Shown one piece after another: positions 1-10,724 of a DNA stretch of 64,000 nucleotides. This stretch comes from Scylla paramamosain (lineage: Eukaryota > Arthropoda > Malacostraca > Decapoda > Portunidae): assembly GCF_035594125.1 (NCBI RefSeq), contig NC_087163.1:10590001-10654000 (forward strand). The letters are read 5' to 3'. A program made the position numbers and the translations under genes. The notes below the pieces were generated by a model that saw only the letters and a program-made list of their open reading frames with translations, made no database searches and had not been told where the DNA came from. Each line of letters begins with the position of its first letter. Position 1 is the stretch's first letter.

Positions 1-620
1 TGCATGCTCACCTGAGGAGAATCCAAGAGAGTCTGGCTTTGCTTGTGAGGAAATCGGCGGGAAACTAAGGATAAAGGTTTCCAATGGGGAAATTTATTAA
101 GAGTTATAATTTTGTTTTAAGTGGGGGGGGGCGACTAGGTTGTGAGTTCAGGGATGAAAAATATGAATAATTAAGTTACTGTTACTGTTGTTGCGTAGCA
201 ACAGGGGTAAGAGGACGGCGAAGCAAAGAAGACTTATCAGATTCGTCAACCTCATTGGCGCGGCATAATTATCTGGGATTTGTTTGAGCTGGTTTAAGAC
301 CTTACCATTATAGAATTAATTTTATCGTATTAAGGGCTCCCCATTCTCTGGAATTAGGTGAAAAATTCGCCTCTATAACCTGGCCAAGCAGGAGAAGTTA
401 CGTTTATTCACGGGGTAAATTTATCATAGAAGTGGTCAACACAGTGACGCTGTAAAAGGGGGGGGGAAAAAGCAAGGACAAAAGGACACTGAGGAGAGGA
501 GGGGAAAGGGGGGGGGGGTAGTCACATGGTACTGAGACTGTCTGGTCATCCCCGCACATTACATGGGCCTTAGCCTAAAAAAAAAGTAGAAATATATATA
601 ATTATTTTTCCAGCACTACA
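1..620 (-). repeat. Gypsy-1 3' LTR (partial, cut by window edge)
   Basis: Position 1 matches about 7242 of the other LTR and the match continues to 620, where both copies end in CAGCACTACA. About 515 bp of this LTR should lie outside the window. Compared with the right LTR it lacks about 75-80 bp (the segment near 7440-7519), so the two LTRs have diverged by an indel as well as small differences in G runs. Confidence 0.93.
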
Positions 621-1307
621 CGAGCCTTTCATCCGTTCTAGAATTTTTCACCTCTCTCTTTTCTCCTTACCAAAAAAAATAAAATAACACCTTCACATCC
701 GAGTAATTAGAACCTCCCCTCACCACCACACAACCAAGCCAGGCTGACGAACTGCACGTGATCTCTGTCGGGAAATAACTCTGACATTCTCTCCTATACA
801 ATGGCTTGTGGGCTATATCACCACAATGTCCCTTGGAGACATAACTCGGCTCTTTCTCTCATCTCAAGGAAGAAAAAAAAAATTCCACCTCAACCAGCCT
901 CTTGACCTCCTACGAGTATGGTGTGAGGACTTAACCTTAAGTCACTCTGTCACTCTCTGAAATGAGATTCGGCCACCCTAGTACTCGGTTCCTTCCACTC
1001 GAACAGTCATTTACTCATCCACACATTCACTCACACCACGAGATACTACAGATGATTACGCGAAGCGCTCGCCACGTCCTGAAGTAAACCACCACAGTAT
1101 GGCCCGAACGGGTTGTCGAGTGCAGTAGTAGTCTGCGAATTAAAGTGGTTCCTTATTCCTTCTCAAATTCTTACATCACCTCTCACATAGTACCCATACC
1201 CGTCATACCACGATTCATTACAACCAGTCCAGCCAGACCATGCAAAAGTAAGGGGCGGGGACTCTATTTACCCCAAGCACTCTGCTCTTTTCTATACCGT
1301 TCTTCCA
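621..1307 (-). other. Gypsy-1 3' untranslated internal region
   Basis: No supported ORF lies between the pol stop and the 3' LTR. A polypurine tract should abut the LTR on the sense strand. The purine-rich sense-strand runs here are at about 640-665 (complement of the CACCTCTCTCTTTT run) and at 621-632. Neither is a textbook tract, so the exact priming site is undecided. There is no env-like ORF in this element. Confidence 0.6.
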
Positions 1308-3272
1308 TTAACATTCCTCAATATAGCGTCTGGGACGGTTACGCACTCTAGGCGGTAACACTTCAGTTTCTATATCAGGTTGGAACACTGTGTCTTGAGC
1401 CGCAACTACGTACTCTTCCTCACTGTGAAACTGTTTGATCTTTTCTGCCGCTCTTTGCACCATCTTTCCCGAGAAAGGGTCTTTCACCACATAACCACCG
1501 CCTCCTCTTAAAACTTCCACCACCTTATATGGGCCGTCCCAACGAACACACAGTTTCTTACACACTCCTGACTCTGTAGTTTCTCGCTTCACCCACACCA
1601 ACGCCCCAATGTCTACCTTCTGCTCCTTGCGTTTCCTGTTGGCCGCATTACGGTATTTCCGAGTCATTTTCTCGTGTGTTTCCCGGATCAGCCGGCGGAC
1701 CACATCCACGTCTTGCTCGTCACCATCAACTGCGGGTAGCCTGGCACCCACCACTCGGAGCGCATGCCGGGAGAAAAACGCGAAGAAAGGTTGTTGGGCG
1801 ATACTGGTATGGACGGCGGCATTCATAGTGGCCTGACACACAGGGAGTAGGCGAGGCCACCGTAGCGGGTAACCTCGGCACATGGAAGCCAAGATGGATT
1901 TGAGCGTGCGATGGAGTCGTTCGGTGATGGCGTTCCCTTGCGGGTGGTAGGGAGTGGTGTAACAGAGGGTGATGAGGTGTTGCTGGCAGAATTGTTGGAA
2001 GATCTGGGAGGTGAACTCGCCCCCGTTGTCCAGGACGATGGAGTGAGGAGTCCCGAAGTCGGTAATGTACTGCTGCAGCGCCTCTACAATTCCCTCTGAT
2101 AGTTTGTTTTTGAGTGGATAGAACTTCACAAATCGGCTAAAGTGATCTACGATAGTCAACACATATCGGTAGACACCACTGCCTGCAATCATATCCGTCA
2201 GGTCTATACCTATCCTATCTAAGGGCTTCTCTACTGAAGGTAATTCCTGATAAGGCTGCTGTAACCCTGGAGAGGTTTTAAATCTTTGACAGGTAAGGCA
2301 ATTCTTTACGTACTGGGTTACATCAAACTTGAGATTATACCAGTAAAACAATTCTTCGGCCTTTTTAATTGTCTTTTTCTGACCCAGGTGGCCAGAAAGC
2401 TCATGTGCATGTTCTAAGGCTTTAGGAATCAGAACCTGAGGAACTACCAATGAATAATGAATGCTGCCATCAATGTTTTCCTTAGCGTAGTACAGCAACT
2501 CATCAATTATGGTGAACTGGTGCAATATACTCTTATGATACTTTTTGGTAGGTATAGACCCTCCTTCCAGATACTCTATCATGTCTCTCCACTTAATTTC
2601 TTCCCTTTGTTGAATCTTGATTTGTTCTAAAGTCAGGCCTAAATAGTTTGGAGTAGGACATCGCTGAATGATCCTCACTGGGCGAGAGAGCTGATCGGCC
2701 ACGTAGTTATACTTTCCCTTCACATATTGGATGTTGTATTGGTATTCTCTCATCTCTAGTATCCAGCGGTTCATCCTGGCAGATTTGGTCTTTCTCTTAA
2801 ATATACTAGTAAGGGGCTGATGATCTGTGAATATAGTGAAGCTAGTTCCCCACAAATAATGATGGAAGTGTCTACAAGAGAGAAGTACTGCCAAGGCTTC
2901 TTTATCTGTAGCTGAGTACCTATTCTCAGTGGAGTTTAATTTTTTTGAAAAATAGCCCAAAGGTCTGACGGACCCATCCTCCTGAGTTTGACTTAAGACG
3001 CCTCCTACGTGGGTATTACTGGCATCAGTTGTTAAAATGAATGGCTGGTTACTTTGCGCTCTCGCTAGTATAGGGGCCTGGGCAAGAGATCTTTTTAAGG
3101 TATCGAATGCCTCCTGACACTTGTCTGTCCAAAGGAAAGGTTGATCTTTTTTCGTTAGGTTGGTAAGTGGAGTGGCTATTTGAGCGAAATTACTGATGTG
3201 TTTCCTATAAAATCCTGCCATACCTAAAAATCGTCTCACTTCCTTGACCTTAGTGGGCGGTTTCATTTCCAA
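1308..3272 (-). pseudogene. pol: Gypsy-1 pol, 3' part: RNase H and integrase (654 codons open)
   Basis: RNase H removes template RNA during reverse transcription and integrase inserts the cDNA. Numbering from the first Met of the open frame: RNase H acidic residues D83 (TTDAS), E125 (DKEAL), D150 (FTDH) and D193 (VADQLSR). The integrase zinc finger is H290/H295 with C325/C328. The catalytic triad is D357 (GIDLTD), D415 (VLDNGG) and E451 (TERL), with exactly 35 residues between D415 and E451. A GPY motif is at 580-582 near the C-terminus. No chromodomain is apparent. The frame is open to the stop, so this half is well preserved. It is separated from the RT frame upstream by a frameshift near 3275-3335, hence pseudogene. 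Confidence 0.95.
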
Positions 3273-3280
3273 TACTGCCT

Positions 3281-4501
3281 CTACATTCTTTGGGTCGGGT
3301 TGACTACCTTCTTGTGAAATTTTATGACTTCAGTCTTTGCCATTTCGCATTTAGATAAGTTAAGCTTGACTCCATTTTCTTTAAGTAAAGCGAAAATTTC
3401 ACTGAGTCTTTCGCTGAGTGTGGTGAAGTCTGAAGCCCAAATGATTAGGTCGTCTAAGTAATTTTTCATCCAACCCTTCTTCACGAGAGGAGCTAACAAT
3501 GAGGCCATATGTCTAGTAAAGATGGCTGGAGAACAGCTTAATCCAAAAGGTAGCCTTTTAAACCTATAGAGAGTCACCCCATCACTGAAGGCTGTGAGGT
3601 CTCTGCTACCTTCCTCCAATAGAATTTGAAAATAACCCTCCCTCATATCTAGCGTGGCATAGAACTGATGGCCAGCTGCTTGTTCAACTAATTCTTCTAG
3701 GCGGGGAAGTGGGTAAATGTCAGTAGTTAGGTGTTTGTTGACATGTCGGTAGTCAAGGCACATTCTTTTACTTCCACCCGGTTTATTGACTAATATTATA
3801 GGAGAGAGCCATGCAGATGTAGATTTTTCAATGATATCTCTGTTCTCCATATCTGTTAACATGTCTGATATCAGGGTTTTTGCTTCCTCGGGGTATCGGT
3901 ACCTAGGACCACGACTAGGCTCTGGATTAGAGATATTAATTTTAGCAGGAGGCCCTTTCATTAATCCAAGTTCGTTTTTGTCTACTATGAATAAATCATG
4001 GTGATTGAGAATGATATTTTTTAAGATTGTTTTCTGCTCTCTAGTAAGGTTACTCCATTTCTGTTGTCTTATCAACTCCTCGAGTCTTTGTGGCCTACTC
4101 TTTGACTCCTGACACCTTGTTTGGTCGTTGTGTGGCAACAGATCATTGTGGATTTCTAGGGAAGGAGTGGCTTGCTTTTGGTGGATGACTTTGATCGTCG
4201 GGGAGATGTTTTCAAAAGTGCCTAATAGGGTTCCTGGGTTGATTGTTTTCCGGCCCTTAGTATCATTAATAAATGGGAGGGGGACCTTTTTATTCTCATC
4301 TACTGTCACAATCAAGGGGTGATGATTAGGCGTCAAACATGGCTGAGGCTGGACTAACAAAGTTTCTCCTGGGTTTTCTTTCACCGAGATAGGAAGAAAC
4401 TGAGCTCGGTAGGGATCAAGTTTGATGGTATGAGTTAGACGGATGTGATCTGTTTGACTTGGAGTGGTAGGAAGAATAGGTACCTCGTGAACTCGTTCCA
4501 C
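3281..4501 (-). pseudogene. pol: Gypsy-1 pol, reverse transcriptase domain
   Basis: RNA/DNA-dependent DNA polymerase of the element. From the first Met of the frame: fingers motif near 230-260 (WLSPIILVNKPGG, then CLDYRHVNK), catalytic D285 in TLDMREGYFQ, the LPFGLSCSPAIF motif at 317-328, and the active-site YLDD at 348-351. The frame is open upstream of this Met into the protease C-terminal region, so 4501 is not a true start. It ends just after EVIKF at about residue 395. The sequence that should follow resumes in another frame (QPDPKNVEAVLEM), which implies loss of roughly 14 bases in the conserved FLG region. This RT is broken at the palm/thumb junction. Confidence 0.94.
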
Positions 4502-4902
4502 CTTGCCTTTCTGCCTTTTGATATGATTAACAAGGTATGTGGTTTTACCCCACTTTACTGTATTTGTCTTACCATTCCATTGAAAAGGAGCTTGTGAAAG
4601 TATGTCTGTCCCGAGTAAGACGTCAGCGTCAAGGTAGCTATTCGGGACTACAGGGCACCATTGTTGTGTATAGTCTCTTCACCTACTCCTATCTCTAGTA
4701 AGGTCATCCCCAAGATTCGTAAGGGTGAACCAGTTACCCCTTGTAGTATAGGTACTGCTCGCCTTTGTGATATAGTTCCTTCTAATTTCTCTACCGCAGC
4801 CTCTGTGATTAAAGTATAGCTGCTACCAGTGTCAATGACAGCTTTAAGAATTTTCTTGTTAACTATGAGATTGATAGCGGGGGATGTGAATCCCTGGGTG
4901 AG
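4502..4902 (-). pseudogene. pro: Gypsy-1 aspartic protease, frameshifted
   Basis: Retropepsin-type protease that would cleave the polyprotein. The sense-strand translation shows VIDTGSSYTLI, with the DTGS codons at 4822-4833, as in clan AA proteases. A later LLGTDIL motif matches the second conserved block (ILLGxDxL). The first frame runs from the gag stop to about 4677. The second runs from about 4676 into RT, so there is one frameshift near 4670-4680. The first protease frame is the same frame as gag, separated from it only by the UGA at 4903-4905. Confidence 0.85.
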
Positions 4903-6018
4903 TCATATATTCTGATTTGGTTTTCCGGGGCAGTTTTTATTTCCTCTCCAGCACCCATGCTGTCTACAGTCAAAGCATGATCCACGGGCAGGTTTTCTCC
5001 AGCACTCCCTCAGCGTGTGACTATGGGTTCGACAGTGTGAGCAATATTTAGCGGGTTGTGTTGGAGAGGGGGAGGTTCTCAACCTTCCTACTTGATCAGT
5101 GAGACTTTTAATCTGCTTCTTAAGTTCCCAAATTTCCTTTGACTCCTTGGATGTTGCATTTGTTAGGTCTGGGGGATTTTGAGTTATTGGGTCAGGGCTA
5201 CCAATGAGTTTTGATTTAGATTTTCCCAGTTCAGGTTTAATTCTAGCAATGGGGGAAGTATGGGTAGCCTCGAGCAGTTGGCGCTCATGTTCTACCCTGT
5301 CAATAAATTTATCAAGAGGATAATCCTCATCCAGGAAACCTTCTAGTCTAGCCTTTGCTTCTTGGGTTAAGCCCTGCCACAACTTTCTTTTGATAATTTT
5401 CTTACATTTAGGGAGTTTCTCTCCTGGAAAGCTCGTCTCTAGAGTGGCATATTTGCAAGTGAATTTGTTGGCAAATGCTTGGGGAGATTCTACCCAATCA
5501 TATGTCTGTGCGTCTATATCTCTCCACGCCCTGTCAAAGTTAACCTCTTGGGAGAATTGTGATAGAAGCAATTGTTTAATACTATTCCAGGTTTGACAAT
5601 AATGTAAGGTTTAATGGTTATGTATGAGAGCCGCGAGCTCGCTGCTGACCCTACTCTATGCAATTTGCACTTTGCGGGTGTCCTCATTGCTACTTTGCTC
5701 CACCAGTTCAATGAAAATTTGCAATTGGGTAGTTGAGTCAAGACCTTGTAGGTGGTGGAGTTCAAGAATTGGGATATCTCGGGGTTTGGTGGGAGTGCTA
5801 GGTGCTCTGTGTAAATTAGGGATGTTAGCCAAGCGCCCAATTACCTGATTTTGTTGATTTAAGATTTGCTTTAGTTCCTCTACTTCCTGTTCTAAAGTGT
5901 TCAAGTCTTTCCCTTTACTTTTATGTTTAACTGCTCCCAGGCTCTCTCTGGTGTTATAATCCATTAAGTCCTGCCACGGGTCTAATCCACCCCTTGGGAG
6001 GCGAACATTATCAGTCAT
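4903..6018 (-). pseudogene. gag: Gypsy-1 gag with CCHC zinc knuckle, two internal stops
   Basis: Structural protein forming the particle and binding RNA. The proposed start is the Met at 6018 (MTDNVRLPRGG). The frame holds TAG at 5656-5658 and TAA at 5611-5613. The distance between the two open pieces is 84 bases, so both pieces are in one frame and this is a single 371-codon gag with two nonsense mutations rather than a frameshift. The C-terminal piece (222 residues from its first Met) has a CCHC knuckle C177-C180-H185-C190. A second Cys cluster follows (C199, C202, C207, C214) that is not a standard knuckle. The terminal codon is UGA, directly in frame with protease. Confidence 0.88.
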
Positions 6019-6136
6019 CTTTGCTCACATGGAAGTTTAACGTACTGGGTGTAGAACACAATCTCTCAGGGTGATTGTTAGGTGACCTGCGATACACAGT
6101 ATGCACTCAGGTTTTCTTCTTCCAGGACAATGTGTT

Positions 6137-6661
6137 CTACTCCACTGCCTCTCTATTGCTACTGTGACCTTCAATAACTCTTTTGATCTTACTGATTACT
6201 TGAGCTTGGCCTCTCTCGTCCCAGTGAACACCATCCTCGCTCAGTTCTTGTACAAACTGAATATTATTAAAATGAATGTTTGGGGTCTTCAGGGCTCTCT
6301 TTACTCTATTATTGATTCCTACTTGGAATTTCTTATATTTCTCCACTGATATTCCCCTAGGGTTGGTCCTGGGTTCAATTTGGCAGACATGCACTAGTGA
6401 TTGGCATTTGGCAGTGATTTCTTTGATGATGTTCTTAACATCGGAGAAAATCCTAGCGGGATTGGTAGATGTTTCTATGTCATTGCTGCCTATCCACAAG
6501 ATGGTCAAGTCATGTTGCCACTCGAGTACTCGATTTAACCGATCATCCTCAAAGAAAGTTCTAGCCTTTGCTCCAGGGGCTCTGAATATCCTAATTTGCA
6601 CATTTGTTACCTCTAGATGCCGGGGAATCTGGCTATGCCCTACAAGTGCCACCTTCAACAT
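6137..6661 (-). CDS. Leading ORF of Gypsy-1: SGNH/GDSL-hydrolase-like protein, 174 aa
   Basis: Candidate esterase/lipase-fold protein. The SGNH blocks are visible in order. Block I is VALVGHSQI with Ser10 (GHS in place of GDS). A block II glycine is at 30 (RAPGAKA). Block III is LWIGSNDIE with Gly58 and Asn60. Block V is EDGVHWDERG with Asp143 and His146, giving the D-x-x-H pair. There is no signal peptide or membrane segment. The ORF starts 46 bases after the primer binding site and ends 118 bases before gag, in a different frame from gag, so it is the first ORF of the transcript. It is uninterrupted while gag, protease and RT are broken. SGNH-like esterase domains are known in ORF1 of CR1/L2 LINEs. 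Their presence ahead of gag in a Gypsy element is unusual to my knowledge. Function is inferred from motifs only. Confidence 0.78.
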   Translation of the reverse strand: MLKVALVGHSQIPRHLEVTNVQIRIFRAPGAKARTFFEDDRLNRVLEWQHDLTILWIGSNDIETSTNPARIFSDVKNIIKEITAKCQSLVHVCQIEPRTNPRGISVEKYKKFQVGINNRVKRALKTPNIHFNNIQFVQELSEDGVHWDERGQAQVISKIKRVIEGHSSNREAVE

Positions 6662-6707
6662 TTACACTTATTTCCAGTCTCCACCTCTTTCGGTCAGTCG
6701 CGAAATA

Positions 6708-6726
6708 AATCCCACCGCTGCCACCA
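6708..6726 (-). other. Gypsy-1 primer binding site, tRNA-Leu type
   Basis: The plus strand reads AATCCCACCGCTGCCACCA, which is the 3' end expected for a metazoan tRNA-Leu (AAG/TAG type) including CCA. The sense strand of the element is therefore complementary to that tRNA over 19 bases. It directly abuts the LTR on its right and sets the LTR boundary at about 6727. Confidence 0.88.
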
Positions 6727-7950
6727 GTTTAGTGCCCTTCACGGTGTGATGTTCCCTTGTGGCAGGCGATAATCACAATCCTATCACTGGATTAAAAGAA
6801 ATACAAATATTGACACTTTTATAGATTTTTAATTGATAATGGAATAATCCGAATAATAATAAAAAAGAGAAAGGAATTCAGAAATACAAATTAAATGGTA
6901 GCGTACTCTTCAGTTACATATAAACTGCGATGGAGATATTTTGGCGACTACTGAGTTGCGGGGGAGACCAGAGAATAAATAAATAAATAAAAAATATACC
7001 TAAAAAGTATGTATAGACCTGAGGACAGTCTCACACGGTGATCTCGAACCAGGTGGTTACACTAGTCACGTGGAGAGAACCAACAAAAAAGAACGAAAAA
7101 ATGCGAATATCTATCCACTCAGAACAATAGTTTATCAACAGGAATATCTGAGGAGAATCCGAGAGAGTCTCGCTTTAGTAAAATTATTGTTAAACAAACA
7201 CTTACTTAATATTACAGGAATGGAGGAGGAGATTATCAGACTGCATGCTCACCTGAGGAGAATCCAAGAGAGTCTGGCTTTGCTTGTGAGGAAATCGGCG
7301 GGAAACTAAGGATAAAGGTTTCCAATGGGGAAATTTATTAAGAGTTATAATTTTGTTTTTAGTGGGGGGGGCGACTTGTGGTTGGTTGTGAGTTCAGGGA
7401 TGAAAAATATGAATAATTAAGTTACTGTTTACTTTATAGTTGTTACTTTAAGAAGTTTAATTCAATGGACTTTTGAAATCAATTGGGGAATTAGTCAAAG
7501 TCTGGTATCTCTTCCCGGCTTGCGTAGCAACAGGGGTAAGAGGACGGCGAAGCAAAGAAGACTTATCAGATTCGTCAACCTCATTGCGCGGCGTAATTAT
7601 CTGGGATTTGTTTGAGCTGGTTTAAGACCTTACCATTATAGAATTAATTTTATCGTATTAAGGGCTCTCCATTCTCTGGAATTAGGTGAAAAATTCGCCT
7701 CTATAACCTGGCCAAGCAGGAGAAGTTACGTTTATTCACGGGGTAAATTTATCATAGAAGTGGTCAACACAGTGACGCTGAAAGGGGGGGGCGGGAAAAA
7801 AAGCAAGGACAAAAGGACACTGAGGAGAGGAGGGGAAGGGGGGGTGGTTAGTCACATGGTACTGAGACTGTCTGGTCATCCCCGCACATTACATGGGCCT
7901 TAGCCTAAAAAAAAAGTAGAAATATATATAATTATTTTTCCAGCACTACA
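6727..7950 (-). repeat. Gypsy-1 5' LTR, about 1.22 kb
   Basis: Its outer end (7941-7950) is CAGCACTACA, shared with the left LTR. Its inner end abuts the primer binding site. The inner end on the sense strand contains GCACTA, a weak inverted match to the outer TGTAGTGCTG. The LTR contains an internal imperfect duplication of about 27 bp (CTGAGGAGAATCC..., near 7147 and 7251). A short open frame at 7070-7309 overlaps this duplication on the opposite strand and I do not regard it as a gene. Confidence 0.9.
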
Positions 7951-8125
7951 AAAGTAACTGCTATCTGTGTAGGTAAGGTTGAACTTTTTTTGTGGTGACC
8001 TGGTGTGAATTTTTGTACGTATGTTTATTTACCGCCATCTGTGTAGGTAAGGTTGATTTTTCTTTTTTTTTCTTTTTTTTTGTGGTGACCTGGTGGGAAT
8101 TTTTGTACATGTTGATTTACTTAGT
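7951..8125. repeat. Tandem duplication, about 85-bp unit, two copies
   Basis: The blocks CTATCTGTGTAGGTAAGGTTG...GTGGTGACCTGGTG occur at about 7960 and again at about 8036 with T-run expansion between them. They lie just outside the Gypsy-1 LTR. No coding potential. Confidence 0.75.
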
Positions 8126-8324
8126 TGAGCTTTACAGGCCCTGACCTGTACTCACTTATATGGATTTTTTTTTCCCCATATGTGTTATCAAAGGCTTTGG
8201 TACTTGCTAATTACTTTATTTGATAAATGCAAATCTGCAACACTGATAAATGCAAATCAGCAACACTTTTTCTTTCATTTTGTATCATTCATGCCAAATA
8301 CTAGCAAGTTGTATCATTTGTAGA

Positions 8325-8367
<43 letters not shown>

Positions 8368-8771
8368 GCTGCAGTGATGTCTCTAATTTAGTATGCATTG
8401 ATACATGGAAAACCATTATTTCACTCAGTACATGATTAGGGACACATGTAAGTGACATCTTTCTTTCTTTCTTTCTTTATTTCTTTCTTTCTTTACTTAT
8501 TTTTATTGTTGGCAGAAATTTGGATGATTTCCTGCAGAGTAATTCTGCCCAAACGCGTTGAGCTATCTGATGCATTGCACTTTCAGCGTTCACTTGTGGA
8601 CATTGAGGTGAAGAGGCAGTAGCTGGAAATAAATATAGGTTTTATAGACTTTTGTGAGATGCTGAGAGGTTAGAGAGTTGGAACTAAAAATTTTCATTTC
8701 TTGAAACTATGTATCGTATGAGATGAATAGCTCTGTCTGTTGAATTCCAAGACCTCATTGTATGTTACAAC
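8126..8771. repeat. Non-coding spacer with (GTT)n and (TTTC)n microsatellites
   Basis: (GTT)n spans about 8325-8368 and a TTTC-rich tract about 8460-8497. The poly-cysteine open frame across the GTT run is a microsatellite artefact. Nothing else recognisable. Confidence 0.85.
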
Positions 8772-9165
8772 ATGCAGGGTGTCCCGCGAGTTAAGGTACA
8801 TACTTCGGGATTTGATAGTTCAAATAATTCTAAGTCAAAAATACTCTATACACATATGCTGTGATTTGCTTTATTTTGCGAGAAGTTAACGTAAAAGTTG
8901 TGTATTGCGGAACCACTCGCCTGGGTGGGCGACCTCACCTTTCTTCTCTCCCCTGCTCGCTACTTACTCGAGTGGTACCGCGCGGCATTGTTTTTTTTTT
9001 TTTTTTTGTATACAATCTGCACACTCAAACCCTTAAACAGGAAACTTTTAGCTCATGACAGATTGAATTTTTGTATGTGTCAGTGAAGAAAATGTACAAG
9101 TATAATACAGCAATAGTGGTTGTTAAGTGCTACTTTTTAAACATACATGGCAACTCACTGCAATT
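8772..9165 (+). repeat. Repeat family G, copy 1 (inverted partner at 10725-11041)
   Basis: Begins near GGGTGTCCCGCGAGTTAAGG and ends ...AAACATACATGGCAACTCA. From about 8838 to 9160 it matches the reverse complement of 10725-11041 throughout (TACTCTATACACATATG near the left end, TGTATGTGTCAGTGAAGAAAATGTACA in the middle, AAACATACATGGC at the right end). The 3' end of both copies falls at an ATG. Not coding here. Confidence 0.8.
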
Positions 9166-9755
9166 GTCAACACCCCCCCCCTCAATCACGCAGTTGATGT
9201 CTTGACACCTAATAGTGACAGGCCCGTCATTCAGCTGACTGCCACGGTGAAGAACACTGAGTATTCGGACATGTTATTCATAATATGATATTCATTCTGT
9301 GATGGGAATACTCGGGTTGTAGCAGTAGAATACACAGGTACACAGAATATACAGGTTTGGGTACACAGGTACTCAAACAAAAAGACACCCAGACAACAGT
9401 GGTCTACAGATGTTTCCCCGGTACTTCTGCAGCAGCTGAATGTGCTGGACCAGTTCAAGCCGGTATCGTCCAGATAACAAAAACGAAGTACAAGAATACA
9501 AGCACAAATACACTGATTGACGAAACATAGCACAATTTGACATTACTTAGAGAGAATCTCAAGGAACAATTACAGGAGTGGCGGGATTATTGTTGTTTAC
9601 TTATAAAGAATATGAAGGAACAAATACAGGAGTGGCGTTGTTGTTGTTGTTGTTGTTGTTGTTAAGGTCTTGTATCCTAGACGCAGACGATGTATATTTA
9701 CTTGTACTTTTCTAGTTTTGTGTGGGACGAGCATTTCCCTGGTGGCAGAGCTGTA
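9166..9755. other. Non-coding spacer with (GTT)n
   Basis: Contains (GTT)n at about 9637-9663 and a short local duplication (GGAACAA(T/A)TACAGGAGTGGCG at about 9562 and 9618). No supported gene. Confidence 0.7.
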
Positions 9756-10724
9756 TCATGATGCACTCCGGAATCCATTATTTTCTAGACGTTTTCTTTC
9801 TTGTGTTATTTGTTTCCAGGTTTCGGTCTTGAGGACATTCTTGATCTGAGAGAGGCTTGGTGGTATGTGAGCTGTTATTTCTGTCAGCTTCAGAGCTTTC
9901 TTGGCAGCGACATCTGCAACCACATTCCCTTCATGTCCCGCATGGCTCGATATCCAATTCATGTGTATTTGATCACTGTTTTGTGTGTCTGCTGCTGTGC
10001 TGAGTATGGATGTGATAAGTTTGATGTTATCTTTAAGGTTATTTGTCTGCATTGCCTGGATTGCTCCTAGGGAATCGGTGTGTATAGTGGCGAAGGTATC
10101 ACGGTTTTTTTTTTTTTGGCACCTATCTGTGCGTGGATGATTGTCACAGTTCAGTTTGTAAGGTGGATGAGCCGTTGGGTAGTCTGAACATTCCTGCAGC
10201 GTGTCTTTTGACAAAGGTGGCCGCTGCAGCCTTTGTTGTGGAGTCGACAGAGCCGTCGGTGTAATATGTTTCTCTGTTGTGTTTGTTGGGAGCTAGGTTG
10301 AGTGTTATTTGTGCTGCAATATGTGGTTCTTCGTGGGCTAGGTGGCTCTTCGCTGTTGGGAGGTTGTGAACAGTGAAGGTTATTGGGTATTCTTTCCAGG
10401 GTGGACGCGGCGTGTAATTGTGAGTCATTTCTGCTGTTTTGAAAGTTTTTTTGGGCCTTGAATTTTTTTTATCATACCAGCTGTTTTTTGCCGCCCAGGT
10501 TTTCTTGTGGAAGACGTTGTTGTCGTGGGCTAAGGCTTGTCTGACTCGTTCTCTGACGTTTGTTGGTTCTGTCCTGATAAATTTTGTCAAGTGAGCGATG
10601 CTTGTTGCCTTGAGTGTTGCTCTGATGGTAGATAGTTTTGCTTCCGCTAGAAGCGTGCATGTATTGGTCCAGCGAGTGGCACCGGGAGGAGTGGCGGGAA
10701 CACCGTAGTGTTGTTCAAGCTGAT

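Larger units (their letters stand above)
1..7950 (-). mobile_element. Gypsy-1: Ty3/Gypsy LTR retrotransposon, nearly complete, minus strand
   Basis: Two long direct repeats bound an internal region encoding, in minus-strand order, an SGNH-like ORF, gag with a CCHC knuckle, aspartic protease (DTGS), reverse transcriptase (YLDD), RNase H and a DD35E integrase. The order RT-RNase H-integrase defines Ty3/Gypsy. The LTR outer end reads TGTAGTGCTG on the sense strand and both copies stop similarity at exactly the same base (620 and 7950). The left LTR runs off the window, so its 5-bp target duplication cannot be checked. Gag has two internal stops, protease one frameshift, and RT a small deletion, so this copy is defective. 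The leading ORF and the integrase frame are still open. Confidence 0.95.

Noticed and set aside
1609..2099. Plus-strand ORFs opposite the Gypsy-1 integrase
   Set aside because: Antisense shadows of a frame with clear catalytic motifs.
6708..6726. tRNA-Leu sequence considered as a tRNA gene
   Set aside because: Only 19 bases of the 3' end are present, adjoining an LTR. It is a primer binding site.
7070..7309. 79-codon ORF with internal LRRIxESLAL duplication inside the Gypsy-1 LTR
   Set aside because: It lies antisense within an LTR, and the duplication is at the DNA level. No independent support for coding.
8250..8435. Poly-cysteine ORF resembling a metal-binding peptide
   Set aside because: The Cys run is (GTT)n read in one frame; flanks have no homology signal.
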